A DNA stretch of 64,000 nt from Nomia melanderi. Its lineage: Eukaryota; Arthropoda; Insecta; Hymenoptera; Halictidae. The position numbers and the translations under genes are program-made. Below, piece after piece: positions 33,979 to 45,395 of this stretch. The notes beneath the pieces were generated by a model. It saw only the letters and a list, made by a program, of their open reading frames with translations, did no database searches and was not told the origin of the DNA. Each line of letters starts with the position of its first letter. Within the stretch, counting starts at the first letter, position 1. The DNA lies in contig NC_135002.1 in the NCBI RefSeq assembly GCF_051020985.1, positions 2,728,001 to 2,792,000 of the forward strand. Reading direction: 5' to 3'.

Positions 33979-34480
33979 TCCTCGCGATACGGTGGACGCC
34001 GATTCGCCATTCTCCGCGCGGCGCGGCGCAGCGCCGGCCTTGATCTTGCATTAGAAGGTCGGCGAGCGAAGAAAGCGAGCGGCGATTCCCTCGGGAGGCA
34101 TGCTCGGTTCCGCGCGGCCGGCTCCCCCTGCGGTTTTCCTATTAGCCCGGCAGAAAAAGGGCCGGGCAAACAAAAGGCCGGGGCCACGGGATTCCTCGCG
34201 CGCACCGCGAAAACCGATTGCGTGCGCGCGGAATCGAAACCGCGAGACATGTTCCGCCTGTTTACGGCCGCGGCATGAAAAACACCTACCGCCGCGGCAC
34301 TTTTTCCCCGGCCGGTTTACGATCGTCGAAAAAGATCGACGATTATTCCGATCGTTACCTCGGTGCTCGGCTCGGAATTTTATCGAGCGTTACGCGACTA
34401 CCGCGCGTATGCGCGCTTAGCTTTGCTGTGGTTCGTACGGAAAGACTCTTCGTGCGATGGATTTAGATTGTTGTGGGTGA
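33979..34480. other. CpG-rich island
   Basis: Strongly CpG-rich (GCGCGGCGCGGCGCAGCGCCGG near 34016). The frames on both strands are Arg/Ala/Pro-rich with no domain. Confidence 0.4.
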
Positions 34481-34559
34481 GATATTTGGTGGTTTATTCG
34501 GTTGAATTGGAAACGGGGACAGTTTTGGATTTTTGGTTTGAAGTGTCGGCTGCTTATTT

Positions 34560-35335
34560 GCTTCTTTGATCGATAAATTAGGTGTTTGATAAATTTTGAT
34601 ATTTGTGTTATGGAGTTCTTCTGGTTTTCTTCTGCAGTTGATAAATGAGATTCACTGTCTTTTGTTTCGTCAGTTGGTGATTTTTGAAAAGCGGAATGTT
34701 CCAGGGAAGCTTCGTTTTTTCTATAGCTTTTAGGTTATTGGATACAAATATTTTTGGATTTTGGGTCTGAGATTTCGGTTGCTTGCGAATGATACAGTTT
34801 CAGATGAGGATGGATGCTAGAATTCTGATATTTCTGTTATGGAGTTCTTTTGGTTCTCTTTGGTTGTTAAATTAACTGTACTGACTTTTGTTTCGTTGGT
34901 TGGTGATTTTTGAGCGGGACGTCCCAGGGAAGCTTCGTTTCTTCTATAGAAGGTTGAAAGTTATTAGATACAAATATTTTTGGATTTTGGGTTTGAAGTG
35001 TCGGTTGCTTGCGATTGATACAGTTTCAGGTGAGGATTGCTGCTAGAATTCTGATATTTCTGTTATAGAGTAAAGCTTCTAAGCATTTAGGTTATTAGAT
35101 ACAAATATTTCTGGATTATAGCTTTGAGATTTCGGTTGCTTGCGAATGATACCGTTTCAGATGATGATTGCTGCTAGAATTCTGATATTTCTGTTATAGA
35201 GTAAAACTTCTAAGCTTTTAGGTTATTAGATATAAATATATCTGGATTTTAGCTTTGAGATTTCAGTTGCTCGCGAATGGTACCGTTTCAGACGAGGATC
35301 GATGCTATTCTGAAATTTCTGTTATAGAGTAAATT
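34560..35335. repeat. T/G-rich tandem repeat, ~120-240 bp units
   Basis: Blocks TTATTAGATACAAATATTT, TTTGAGATTTCGGTTGC, GATACAGTTTCAGATGAGG and TGCTAGAATTCTGATATTTC recur about five times (from near 34600, 34735, 34970, 35095, 35220). Confidence 0.94.
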
Positions 35336-35990
35336 AAGTAGATTAATTAAGAGTAAATTTAAATTCAAACTCGACCGAGAATCCCGCGTTTCGCGCGCGG
35401 CAAGCCGAGCAGCCGCTGGTCCCACGAAAGTGACAAACGAGGGATTCGTTGGCGCGGCTCGGAACGGTAGTCGAGGCAAGAGAGCTAATTAATAGTTCCG
35501 GGAACGGCGAAGAGGTGAGGAGAAAGGATCGCAGGATCGGCGCAGGGAAGGAAGGAGGAGGCGCGCGGGAATGCGGGACATGTGGCGCGCATCCGCGTGC
35601 CACCAGCCTGCGAAACAGGCTGCGATTTTCTGCCGAATGCGGGAATAGGTGTCAGTCCAGCCTGCCATTGCCGATCGGCTACAATCCTTTACACCGTGTC
35701 TTCGTTTGCACCGATTATCAACCTTTCCGACGCTAGGTTCACCGACGTTTAGTATAGTTTGTTCTATCGTTCTTAGAAAATGTCGGAATAGAAAGGGAAT
35801 GGAACGAATTATTCTTAGGGGAATTTGTATTCGATTTGGATTTTTCAAATCTGGAGCTAGACAATTAGGGTACGTGAATAATTGCATCGATGGAAATCGA
35901 CCCTAATATTTCCTAAATCATATTTAGAAAATTCAATAGGAGTCGAATCGACTCGTTCTGTAAGTCTAGCGATCAATGCTTAACTCTGGG
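35336..35990. other. CpG-rich island and A/T-rich tail
   Basis: CpG-rich 35370-35740 with a purine-rich middle (35510-35570). Nothing recognised. Confidence 0.4.
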
Positions 35991-35994
35991 GAGA

Positions 35995-36245
35995 TAAAAT
36001 TGACTAATTTCTTGCAATTATTTCTTATTATTATTATTTCTTATTATTATTATTTCTTATTATTATTATTTCTTATTATTATTTGTTATTATTACTATTT
36101 CTTATTATTATTATTTCTTCTTATTATTTCTCATTATTATTATTTCTTATTATTACTATTTCTTATTATTACTATTCCTTATTATTACTATTCCTTATTA
36201 TTACTATTCCTTATTATTATTATTTCTTATTATTTCCTGCAATTA
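35995..36245. repeat. (TTATTATTATTTC)n microsatellite/minisatellite
   Basis: About 250 bp of TTATTATTATTTC with TTATTACTATTCC variants. The artificial Leu/Ile/Tyr frame is not a gene. Confidence 0.97.
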
Positions 36246-37110
36246 AATTGACCTCTCCAAATTCCTCAGTAGAACCTCAAACGGCGCATCCGAGACTCGC
36301 TTAAAAATCAGTCGAAAGTAATCGAGAAAAACAAAAGAAATTCAGAGTGCACAAGGTTAATAAAAATCCTCGATTACCAATTAATCCTCAGTCCCCAGCG
36401 AAACGAAAGCCCGCGACACCGAACTTTCCACGAGTTCAGAAAGGAGCGAGCAAAGGAAGCTAAGCGTTCCGCAGACCGCGCAGCCCTAAAAAAGACATCA
36501 AAGTGCGCGCCTCGGCGAGCGAAGGGAAGAGAATCGCGCCGGTGACGGTCCTCTTCGCGGCGCGATTCGGGCGTGTTAGGAAAGGGCCTCGTGGCGGGGA
36601 CCATTCAATCTGCGGCCGCCTGCGCGACGGATTTAATTAGAGCCGCATCGCCTCCAGATACGCGCGGGGCTGTCCGGCAGATAATTTCGCCTCGCCTGCC
36701 GCCGGTTCTCCGCGGCTAACGAAATTAAGGCGGTCCTTAATGAGCGTTGAAAACACCGCCGGGGCCCCGTCCATAAAGTTTCCGCGCCGAGCGGAGCCGA
36801 GCCGCGCGGCGCGCCGCCGATCCCCGAGAGTAACGATAATTACAAGGAATCCGTATCGCATCGCCGCGCCGATGAAATACGTCCCGGGGTGCCGAGGCAA
36901 ATCCGGGGACCTTGGGGACCACTTTAAAAACCACCCCGGACCCTCTTCTTCTAATTAATCGACGCGCCGGGCAGGGACGCGGCTCGGTGTCGATTGGCTT
37001 TAGCGATTCGGGATTTCTTCGTGGAGGAAACTATACGCACGCGAGTTCCTACGTGTTTCGATTACGTTCTCGTGGGAAAAAAGGGACTTTCTTCGGGAGT
37101 TTTATTTAGA
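36246..37110. other. A/C-rich flank then CpG-rich island (36380-37060)
   Basis: The island contains GCGCGGCGCGCCGCCG near 36806 and TAATTACAAGG/CTAATTAATCG homeodomain-type AT words. No coding match. Confidence 0.45.
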
Positions 37111-37468
37111 TCTTTTAGGAAGACGGTAGATTTTCGGAGCTTTCGTTGCTCTTTAAGATCGATCTTTCCTAAAGATCTTTTATATGACAATGATTTTTTA
37201 ATGACTTAGATAGCTTAGGTATTTAAGATTATAGAAGCGAATTTTGGTTTAAATTTTGTATGAAATAGACGGATGTTAGATGTTTCGATTATTCGAGATC
37301 TGTTATGGGAGAAGTAACTTCTCTAGTTTTAATTGTTCGAAGTTCGTACGAGGAGGCGATGGATTTTGGAGGTTTCGGTTATTCCGGATCTATCGAAGCG
37401 ATAGATTTTGTAGACTGGTGTACTTGTTCAAGATTATTGCAGAAGTAATTTTTCTTAAGTTTATTTAA
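37111..37468. other. T/G-rich right flank
   Basis: + strand T/G-biased (GGATTTTGGAGGTTTCGG). No gene recognised. Confidence 0.45.
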
Positions 37469-37500
37469 CCCTTTGAACTCTGTAGGCTCTTATTAATTAT
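37469..37500. mobile_element. MITE end fragment, family B
   Basis: TTAA (37465-37468) followed by CCCTTTGAACTCTGTAGGCT, the diagnostic family B end; the rest of the element is missing. Confidence 0.65.
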
Positions 37501-37539
37501 TACTCTTGTTCATTATAAAGATAAGTACTCTTATTAATT

Positions 37540-38330
37540 TTTTCGCATACACACCGAATGACTTCGTCGTGTTCACTGTCCGGTCCGATCGTATTCGTCC
37601 GGCGGCTCGAAATCTTCCGGAAATCACGGGCGGAGGATCTAAGCGCAGAACGCGTTACGAACGTGGGAATCGTTCTCAGAGTGCACGCCGCCGTGAAACT
37701 ATCGCGGCGCGATTGCATCTCGCTTGTTTACTCTCCCGGAAAATCAACATTATTTAGAAGTGCGATCGGTCAAGCGTGGGCGCCGCCCGTCCCGCCGAGA
37801 TTTCGCGATTCTTTCGCGTTCGGTCGGTCGTTTGGAATCCACGAGACTTCTTCCATGTTTACTCTTGTCCTCGTTATTTTTCTCTCCTCCCCCTACCCCT
37901 CACCCCCGGTCGTTCTCTCTCTCTCTCCGCTTCTAATTACCGTTCCGCACCCTCTGCCCCCGTTCGCGAGCGGACGTCTCCGCTGTCTTCTACGGCTGTG
38001 ACAAAGATAATTAACTCTGTCCCTCGAGGTACCCTTTAAAACTGAGGTGGCTCATTAAAGATACCCTGTCGTTAGTAATTGCGCTGTAGTTAGGGGAAAA
38101 TTGGAATTCCGCGTTCGACGCGGGGCTACCTTCGTTGCCGAGGTGAAATATTCTTCATGGAATAATTCTATTCAAGTTGTAGTTAGAGATGAATTACATA
38201 TATGTATCAACTACTTTATTGGATCGTCCGTTTCATTAACTCCGAGTCTTTGTTATAATGTTGTACCAATCTAACTCAACTTTCGTAAATCGAACACTCG
38301 AATTAATATTTCATTTCCAGCATTCCCGTT
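37540..38330. other. CpG-rich island (37550-38030) then AT-rich stretch
   Basis: C/T-rich section 37890-37930. The remainder has no recognised feature. Confidence 0.4.
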
Positions 38331-38429
38331 GCCATTGAAACTTTCGAACCGAAAATATCAATTCCAATCTCTCATTTCGATTTTCATTATTTTCTACTGG
38401 CCTTCGTCTCTCTTCCCGATCTTCTCGTC

Positions 38430-38930
38430 GGATTCCCATGTTTCCCCTCTTCCTCATTTATTTCTCTCCATTTTCCGTTTCCCATTCTCCCTTTTCTTCC
38501 ATTATTTCTCTCTTCATTTATTTCTCTCCATTTTCCGTCTCCCATTTTCCCTTTTCTTCCATTATTTCTCTCTTCATTTATTTCTCTCCATTCTCTGTTT
38601 TCCCATTTTCCCTTTTCTTCCATTATTTCTCTTTTTCCTCTGTTCTTCCACCATATCTTTCTTCCCTCTCTCCTTCCACTATTTCCTTCTTTCTCCCTTT
38701 TTCTCCTCGATCCTTCCCTTCGTAATTCTCCATTTTCTGTTTTCCCTTTTCTTCCATTACTTCTCTTTTTCCCCCGTTATTCCACCATATCTTTTTCTCC
38801 TCTCTCCTTCCACCATTTCCTTTTTTCTCCATCCTGTTCTTCCACCGTATATTTTTTCCTTTCTCCGTTCGCTACTTCTTTCTCCCTTTTTTCTCCTCGT
38901 TTCGCTCGTACTCCTCCATTTTCTGTTTTC
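38430..38930. repeat. pyrimidine-rich tandem repeat, ~63 bp unit
   Basis: TTTATTTCTCTCCATTTTCCG + TTTCCCATTTTCCCTTTTC + TTCCATTATTTCTCTCTTC repeats about three times at 38455-38640, then a degenerate TTCTTCCACCATATCTTTC/CTCTCTCCTTCCACYATTTCC section to 38900. It generates the 359-codon + frame, which is low complexity. Confidence 0.94.
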
Positions 38931-39512
38931 TCCGGCGCAGCGACGCACAGGCCGTCACGGGTCACGGGCACGCGTAGCTTCCTCGAGCTACCAACGTCGG
39001 AACGTGCACGCTCGCTCGGTCGCTCGCGCGCGTTCCACCTGTCCTCTTTCCCCGGGCGCTGGTTTCATTAGCCGACCGATAAGTCGGCTAACCGACCGCG
39101 CTATCGGCTCTTCCTGGTCGGGCCGTGGAGGCCTAACCCAGCCGGGTAGACCGTCGAATTATGCGGATCGCGCGACCGGGCTTGGTCGGGCACGCGGAAT
39201 GCTCGCACGGGCGCGAATAACGGCATCGTTCACGAGACAACCCGCGATGCTTAGGCCTACGTGCGTGCGTGCATCTGTGCGTGCGTGCATCTGTGCGTGC
39301 GTGCGTGCACACGCGATCGGTTGTCCGTCTTTCGTTCACCGGCTGCTTCGCGTTGGATCGGCTTCGAGAATTCGCTGGGGACGGGCTGTAGAGTTAGGTC
39401 TTGGTTAGGTCATCATCAACGTCATTGGATCATGAGTTTCAGAGAACGTCACGGTTTGAGGGATTAACAGATTGTCGACCGGCAATTTTACGCAGAAGTT
39501 ATTATTCCGCAA
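38931..39512. other. CpG-rich island with (GTGCGTGC)n
   Basis: CpG-rich. Short microsatellite GTGCGTGCGTGCATCT at 39260-39310 (three sub-blocks). No gene recognised. Confidence 0.5.
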
Positions 39513-39516
39513 TTAA

Positions 39517-39690
39517 CCCCTTGCGGACGAATGCCGACACTTTACCGAGGTCAGACCTTCATGTTTGTAATACTAAGTAGCAAGCGAATGATTCGACTAC
39601 TCGAACAGCAGGAAATCGGTACATAATTTCCTTGTTCCATATTATTTAGGCATTCGATGTGTGATTTGGCAGGATCTACAATGAGTTTTG
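39517..39690. mobile_element. TTAA-type MITE, family D
   Basis: TTAA 39513-39516, then CCCCTTGCGGACGAATGCCG. Interior through ATTTAGGCATTCGATGTGTG is the close reverse complement of 33500-33674. The far end is diverged. Confidence 0.82.
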
Positions 39691-39699
39691 GAGGAGAGT

Positions 39700-40000
39700 T
39701 AACGAAGATCGTTAATATTTCGATTGTTGAGATAGCGAGATACGATGTTGAAATTTCGATTATTCTGCGTCGAGATGCGAGATTGTTATGATTTTGATTA
39801 TTGTACGTTCAGAGGCGGAATTGTTAAGATTTGAATTATTCCATGTTGGGAGAGATCGTTAGGATTTCGATTATCCTGCGTTGAGATGCGAGATTGTTAA
39901 GATTTTGATTATTCCTTGTTAAGAGGCGGAATTGTTAAGGTTTTAACTATTCTAAACTGAGGCGCGAAGTTGTTGAGATTTTAATCATTCCACGTGCAAA
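39700..40000. repeat. tandem repeat, ~43 bp units
   Basis: ATTTCGATTATTCTGCGT + TGAGATGCGAGATTGTTA and TTGATTATTSYTTGTTAAGAGGCGGAATTG variants alternate about six times. Confidence 0.9.
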
Positions 40001-40007
40001 GGGTTAA

Positions 40008-40177
40008 CCCTTTCCAGACAAAGATTCGAAATACGCAAAACCTTCAGTGGACGATATTATACATCACATTATATAAATTGAACTACATTCTCTATTCCTG
40101 TTCGACTAATTACATCATTTGCTCACGTCCATCAAACACGGAACTTCGATCTCGCTAAAATATCGACATTCAAAGGG
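40008..40177. mobile_element. TTAA-type MITE, family D-like
   Basis: Preceded by CGTGCAAAGGG (end of another element) and a single TTAA at 40004-40007. Left end CCCTTTCCAGACAAAGATTCG, right end AAAATATCGACATTCAAAGGG followed by TGAA. Confidence 0.75.
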
Positions 40178-40930
40178 TGAAACGTCCACATCCCTTGCAA
40201 CTAGAAAGCGTCCTCCCCTAAATCAACAACAAAAGCGACTCCCACGAAGCAACGGTAACCGAGAAGATGGCGGTGCGCGCAAGAAAGTCAGTTCCCACTG
40301 TCTACGGAATCGGAGCACTTAATCAGCAGGTGAATCCAATCTCGTGAAAAATCAGCCGCCATAATCCGATTAGACCGCCTCCTCCCATTGTGTTCCGCGC
40401 GATGATTTTCCAGCGCGGAGGATCGCGCGTGAACCATCTGGCCTCGCGATGCGGCTCGGCCCGGTTCGTCACGGGTTGCCAGGGGCCGCGTGGCGATCAC
40501 GGTTCGGGAAGTGGCGATTCCGGGTCCTTAGCTAGGGTCCAACCAACCCTTGGCGTGGACGAGACACCTTGATACGGCGGGCGCAGCTTATTCGTGTATG
40601 TAAGAAGCCGGACAGGTCCTGCCAATAGACCTGCGATTGGATTGGTACCACGGGCGCTCCGGTTGCCCACGAGGGCGCGCGAAGGGTGCCGAGTCCCTTG
40701 TCCCCTCGCAGAGAGCGTACCATGGGTGCTTGTCCCGGGTCCTCTCGGCCGGTGCGATTGGCGTTGGATTCGTAGTGGCTGTCGCGTCGCTAAATCTCTT
40801 TAGGAGGGTTATTGACGACACCTTCTGCGAGGCACATTGGAGCCCTGAGTATTCTTTACCATAGCAGAAATAAAAGCCCAAGGAACCATTACTTCAATAA
40901 TTTAGTCGTATTTGCTTCGGCACGTTTTGC
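40178..40930. other. CpG-rich island left of the LTR
   Basis: CpG-rich 40260-40830 with AATAAA at 40870-40875. Open on both strands over 40590-40880. No domain recognised. Possibly retroelement-derived because of the neighbouring LTR, but this is a guess. Confidence 0.35.
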
Positions 40931-40934
40931 CAGT

Positions 40935-41388
40935 TTGTAGATTTACCGTAACTTTAACTTACATCTGTTCGCCAGAAGTCGAGGCGATCCTTGGTTTTAT
41001 TACTCGCTATGGTCAGCGTCAAGAACGTTCAAGACCCTTGCGTGGGTCACCCGGGGGCTGCAATCGGCAACCCCCTCCAGGATCACTGGTTGACTCCCAC
41101 TCAGACAAATTGTGTACACCCCTACCAAAAAAGGTTTATAAAAACCCACGCAAGGTACAGAGACGAGAGACACAAGAAAAATTTTGAACTAGACAAGACG
41201 GAACATAGACGTCGTTGTACACTCTCGCCGCTGACGATTATTATTGAACTAACCAAAATAAACGCTAAAGTATTTTTCACTGAAGTAATTAGATACAGTC
41301 CACTTTCCAAACAGTTCGCACAAAGTTAAGTCGGCGTGCGACGTACGGGTTTCACTATAAGATTTTCGAATAGAAAACGCGTACACAA
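40935..41388 (+). mobile_element. candidate solo LTR (454 bp)
   Basis: Bounded by direct repeats CAGT (40931-40934 and 41389-41392) and short inverted termini TTGT...ACAA. Inside, TATAAAAA lies at 41137-41144 and AATAAA at 41257-41262, about 115 bp apart, as expected for an LTR promoter and poly(A) signal. Immediately right is TGGCGGTGGTTG, which could be read as a tRNA primer site if this is a 5' LTR with decayed interior. No gag or pol is visible. The family is not identified. Confidence 0.55.
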
Positions 41389-41392
41389 CAGT

Positions 41393-42058
41393 GGCGGTGG
41401 TTGAAGCCTACACGCCGGGCAGAGACCTCTCGAGGGTCTCGGCGCGTGGCAGCGTCCCACCTGCTCCTGGACCAGACGGGAAACCTGGTAGAGTTTTTGG
41501 AAAGGTAACTCGGCTACCAACAGTCTATTTCCATGGGACTCGTCATCCCGGGAAGCAACGCTGGTGAGGCTACGCAGCTGATCGAGCTTAATCTCAATCC
41601 CACGCCTATGGGGCTCTCCTTGGTAAGCCTTCGCGGCAGGAACTTGGATGATCGGACTTCCCTCTGGTTCGTCACGGGTCACTTGGCGTATGAGACCAAA
41701 CAATGCACGTTCGAACGATATCCAGCGCGGAATGGACGGACGCGTCGCGTAAGTGGTTCGCGGCTGTAATCGACAGATCGTAACGCATCGAGCTATTAGC
41801 CTTTTTCCTGCGCCGGCCGGCCCGTCCGCGGTTCGTTCGGAGCTAGAAAATTATTGCCGGCCTCCGTGGATGCTCGGAGGGTCGTAAACAATAAATGAAA
41901 CGAAAGCGACCGATGTACCGATATTTTTTCTGGTGGGCTCGATTTATCGACGGTATCAACGTGGGAACGCGGAGTTGCTTTTTGTTTGTTCTTCGTTCTT
42001 GAGTGTTTGATTGTTTCTATTGTGAGTACGATTATTGCCTGTGCTAATGGTAATTTCA
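41393..42058. other. CpG-rich block right of the LTR, then T/G-rich flank
   Basis: 41393-41750 is open on both strands (125 codons minus, 78 plus) without recognised domains. 41960-42050 is T/G-rich. Confidence 0.35.
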
Positions 42059-42236
42059 CCCTTTGCGATGGAAAGTTTTTTAGTGGAGATGTTCGAGATT
42101 TTCCGACGAGATATAGATATTGCTTGAATATTTTACTTAAATATCATCGCACAAAAATGAACATTAAATATTATACTTTATAATTTTCTGTGCCAAATCG
42201 AATGGCGACTGGGAGGCACCTATGGAGTTCAAAGGG
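42059..42236. mobile_element. TTAA-type MITE, hybrid ends
   Basis: Left end CCCTTTGCGATGGAAAG (family A-like) and right end CTATGGAGTTCAAAGGG (family B-like). A decayed palindrome GGCGACTGGGAGGCACC (about 42204-42220) sits in the subterminal position. Flanks TTCA and TTGA. A second family A right-end fragment with GGTGACTGAGAGTCACC follows at 42240-42305. Confidence 0.7.
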
Positions 42237-42305
42237 TTGAAGTACTAAATATTTAACTTCATAGTTTTGCTGTATCAGATTGAATGGTGACTGAGAGTCA
42301 CCTCT

Positions 42306-43310
42306 TGAAATTATCAATTTTACATTCTTATGAATTTTCTCAATTCCAACGTTACCACGAAACCTCACAGCACAAAAACCTTTCTAAATTTCAACTGTCA
42401 AAACTTCAAAAGATCTCTCAACATAAGAACGTCGTCCTTCCTCTCGAACGTCCAAAAAATCTCTATCGCTCCCAAAATCCTCACTTCCAACCTTCCAAAC
42501 GTAGTCCCAAAAGTCTCTGTCAAAACAAAAATCCGCAATCTCGACTCTCTAAACACCTCAAAAATCTACCACCATAAACCGATCTCTCTCTTACTCTACC
42601 AGCGAAGGCGAAGGCGAGCAGAGGTGCAGCGCGGAGGACAAAAAGGGTGAGGATCGGTGCAAAGTGGCGGTAGGTGGCAAAAGCTAGAGCAACGAACAGC
42701 TTCGCAGCTGCGGCTTCAGAGCCGGAGCCGCTCGGAGGCGAGTTAATCCGAAAGGTTAATCGATCCATCGATCGGAACGCGTGGTACGACGCTCGAATGG
42801 CAAGGAAGAGAGTTATAACAGGCATCGCAGCGTTCTTACAGAGTAGCCGAGCGCGCGTGCTGGTTGGTCAAGGTTGCAACCGTGAAAAACCGCCACGCCC
42901 GATAGTCGAGCGAACAAGCGAGCGAGCAGCGAGCAGCGAGCGAGGAGCCCGTCGCGTTGTTGCATCGCGGTTCGACTGGGATCGGAGATAGGGCCGGTGA
43001 TTGACGGCGAAAAAGGAGGATCGCGGTGGAAGAAATTAATTGCCGCGTTGTCGGGAGGCGGCGGACCGCGAAGAAAGGGGGGAGGAAAGGGGCAGAGGCA
43101 GCTCTCCGACCGCTTAATGGAAGTAATTTAACGCGGAATATTGTATACCGCGGGTGCGGTGTTTAAATTAGCACCTAAATCGTTTAAAATGATTGATACG
43201 TGTACAGGCGGCGGGATTTAATCTCGGCCGGGACCGGGCCAGGGCTCGTTACGCGAATCGCCTATTCAATTGCTGCGTTCTGGCGCGGCTTACGGGACCG
43301 GGAAGATGAG
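42306..43310. other. A/C-rich flank then CpG-rich island (42600-43300)
   Basis: 42310-42590 is A/C-rich on the + strand. The island has GAGCGAGCAGCGAGCAGCGAG at 42919-42939 and AT-core words TTTAAATTAGCACC at about 43162. No gene recognised. Confidence 0.45.
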
Positions 43311-43860
43311 GACCTGTTTTTCTTTTGGAGCTTTCCTTTGGGTTTTTGGGCTGTTGCTTTTGGGGGTTGGTTGAGATTGAGGTTTGGAGATTGGGGTTTT
43401 GAGGGTTGATTGGTCTCGATTTGGATATTGAGTATTAAGTATTGAATATTGGATTTGATTGAGTTTGAGATTTGGAGATTAGATCTTCGAAATTTGATTG
43501 GTCTCGATTTGGATATTGAGTACTGAGTATTGAGTATTGGGTGTGATTGAGTATTGGATTTGGAGATTAGGTCTTCGAGATTTGATCGGTTTGAATTTAG
43601 ATATTGAGTACTGAGTATTGAGTATTGGGTGTGATTGAGTATTGGATTTGGAGATTAGGTCTTTGAGATTTGATCGGTCTCGATTTGGATATTGAGTACT
43701 GAGTATTGCATTTGATTGAGTTTTGATTTGGAGATTAGATTTTCAACACTTGATCGGTCTCGTTTTGGATATTATGTGTTTTGTTTCGGAGATTCATCGG
43801 TTTTGTTGGTTTCGCTTTAATGCATCGGATTGTTTGAGATTCGATTGCTTACTTTTATCT
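43311..43860. repeat. T/G-rich tandem repeat, ~105-120 bp unit x ~4
   Basis: TTGATTGGTCTCGATTTGG + ATATTGAGTACTGAGTATTG + GATTTGGAGATTAGRTCTTC recur from about 43400 to 43770. Confidence 0.93.
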
Positions 43861-45005
43861 CTTAGTGAATAATAAGATTATTCTTCTTTTCATAATTGCA
43901 GTTGTTACTCAGTTAGATGCCTCTTTATCATTGATTTCCTGGATTCCACGACCTCTCGTTTCGGGTATCGCGCGTTCAATCTCGGACCGGTCATCATTCC
44001 ATTGAAGGATTATCCGCACCATAATTATCGGCGACGATTTTATAAGTTCCGGCAATTGCCCCAATTTTTCGGCCGAGTTCACTTCCCGCGTCGTGGCCAC
44101 GATAAGTGCGTCCATTGTCCGGACCTTTCTCACAGGGGAGACGGATGAATCTGCGCTGGCCAGCAGGAAATTAGCGACAGAAAGACCGACGAGAGGGGGG
44201 CTGAGAATGATAATGACACAGGGATGAGACAAAGGAAAGAATACCGAAGGAAAATCATCTTTCCCCCTTTCCAAGTTTCTGATGAAAAGAAGGAAGGTCA
44301 GAGAAACGAAACAAGAAAACGAGAAAGCCGGAGTACCAACCGAGCAACAAAAATAACAGAAAGCAAAACAAAAGTACACAAGGGAAATAAAAACGTACAT
44401 AAGCAAAATAAAAAGCACAGATCACGAAACAGAAGGAAAATGTGGTAAGACAGCCAATGGGCACGGAGGAGCGAGGAAATAAACAAACAGCGATCGAAGA
44501 TAAGAAAAACACGTGCAGAGGCAGAGAGTTTCGAGCAAGAAAACCAGAGGAGAGTAAAGGAAACGAGAGATTATTAAAAGAACAGAGTGGAAAAGAGAAG
44601 AAGCAGCAAAAAGTTAATGCTAAGGACATCGAAAACAAGCGAACACCGTCGAACAGAAGAAAAGAAGCACGAGCGTAGGCTATGATTAGAAAAATAGTCG
44701 CTTTCCTATGCCACGCAGCTCCATTACCCCGGCATTATTATACCTGCAGCTTTATATCTCCGCGAGGAATCTTCGTTTTGCAACGACCGAGTGCATCCGG
44801 CGGCGTGGATCGCGCCTGCGCGCATGCGGCCCGCAGCGAATCGTCTTGCCACTCTTATTATTTATCCTTTATCCTGAAACGCATCGGTCGCGTTCGGACA
44901 GCGGTTCTTAGCGCTGTTCCACTGGAAAACTTTTCACTGAGACATATAGAAACTATGGAACATTTATTCCAATATTTTAGATATCGATGGATTATTCAAT
45001 ATCAA
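43861..45005. other. CpG-rich blocks around a purine-rich tract (44220-44680)
   Basis: 43920-44200 and 44690-44930 are CpG-rich. Between them the + strand is A/G-rich (GAAAAGAAGGAAGGTCAGAG), giving minus-strand Phe/Leu/Ser frames that are artefacts. Confidence 0.45.
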
Positions 45006-45391
45006 CCCTTTAGTCGAGAGGTGACAGTCACTTGATTTGATTTGCAAAATTATAAAGGTTTATATATAATATTATAGTCTTACACATAAAATTATAAGTC
45101 TTATATACAATATTAAGCTTCGTACGATGCATTGATATATGGAATTTTGAAATGAAATAACTTTCCTTCTTAATTCATGCTGTTTCCTACGCGAGTACAT
45201 TGGAATGAAGTTTTTGACGATTAAATTATAATTTTTTCTGAAAGATGTGATACACAAAGTTTAACTTTAACAATTTGATGATATATTGGTAGCGACGTAG
45301 CTACTATAGTGGCGCGTCATCCAGAAGAGGTTAATATTTAATCAGGAAGTAACGAGTATCTGTAACGAAAAATACTGTCGAGTGCAAAGGG
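45006..45391. mobile_element. TTAA-type MITE, family A, enlarged
   Basis: 386 bp. Left end CCCTTTAGTCGAGAGGTGACAG, right end CTGTCGAGTGCAAAGGG then TTAA (45392-45395). A direct repeat of TTATATATAATATTATAGTC / CTTATATACAATATTAAGC-type sequence expands the interior. Confidence 0.7.
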
Positions 45392-45395
45392 TTAA

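Noticed and set aside
35995..36245. 91-codon Leu/Ile/Tyr-rich frame suggesting a membrane protein
   Set aside because: It is a direct translation of a TTATTATTATTTC microsatellite.
38329..39408. 359-codon open frame on the plus strand, the longest in the window
   Set aside because: Its first two thirds translate a pyrimidine-rich tandem repeat (Phe/Ser/Leu/Pro), the rest is Arg-rich CpG island sequence. No domain, and no reason to prefer this frame over others.
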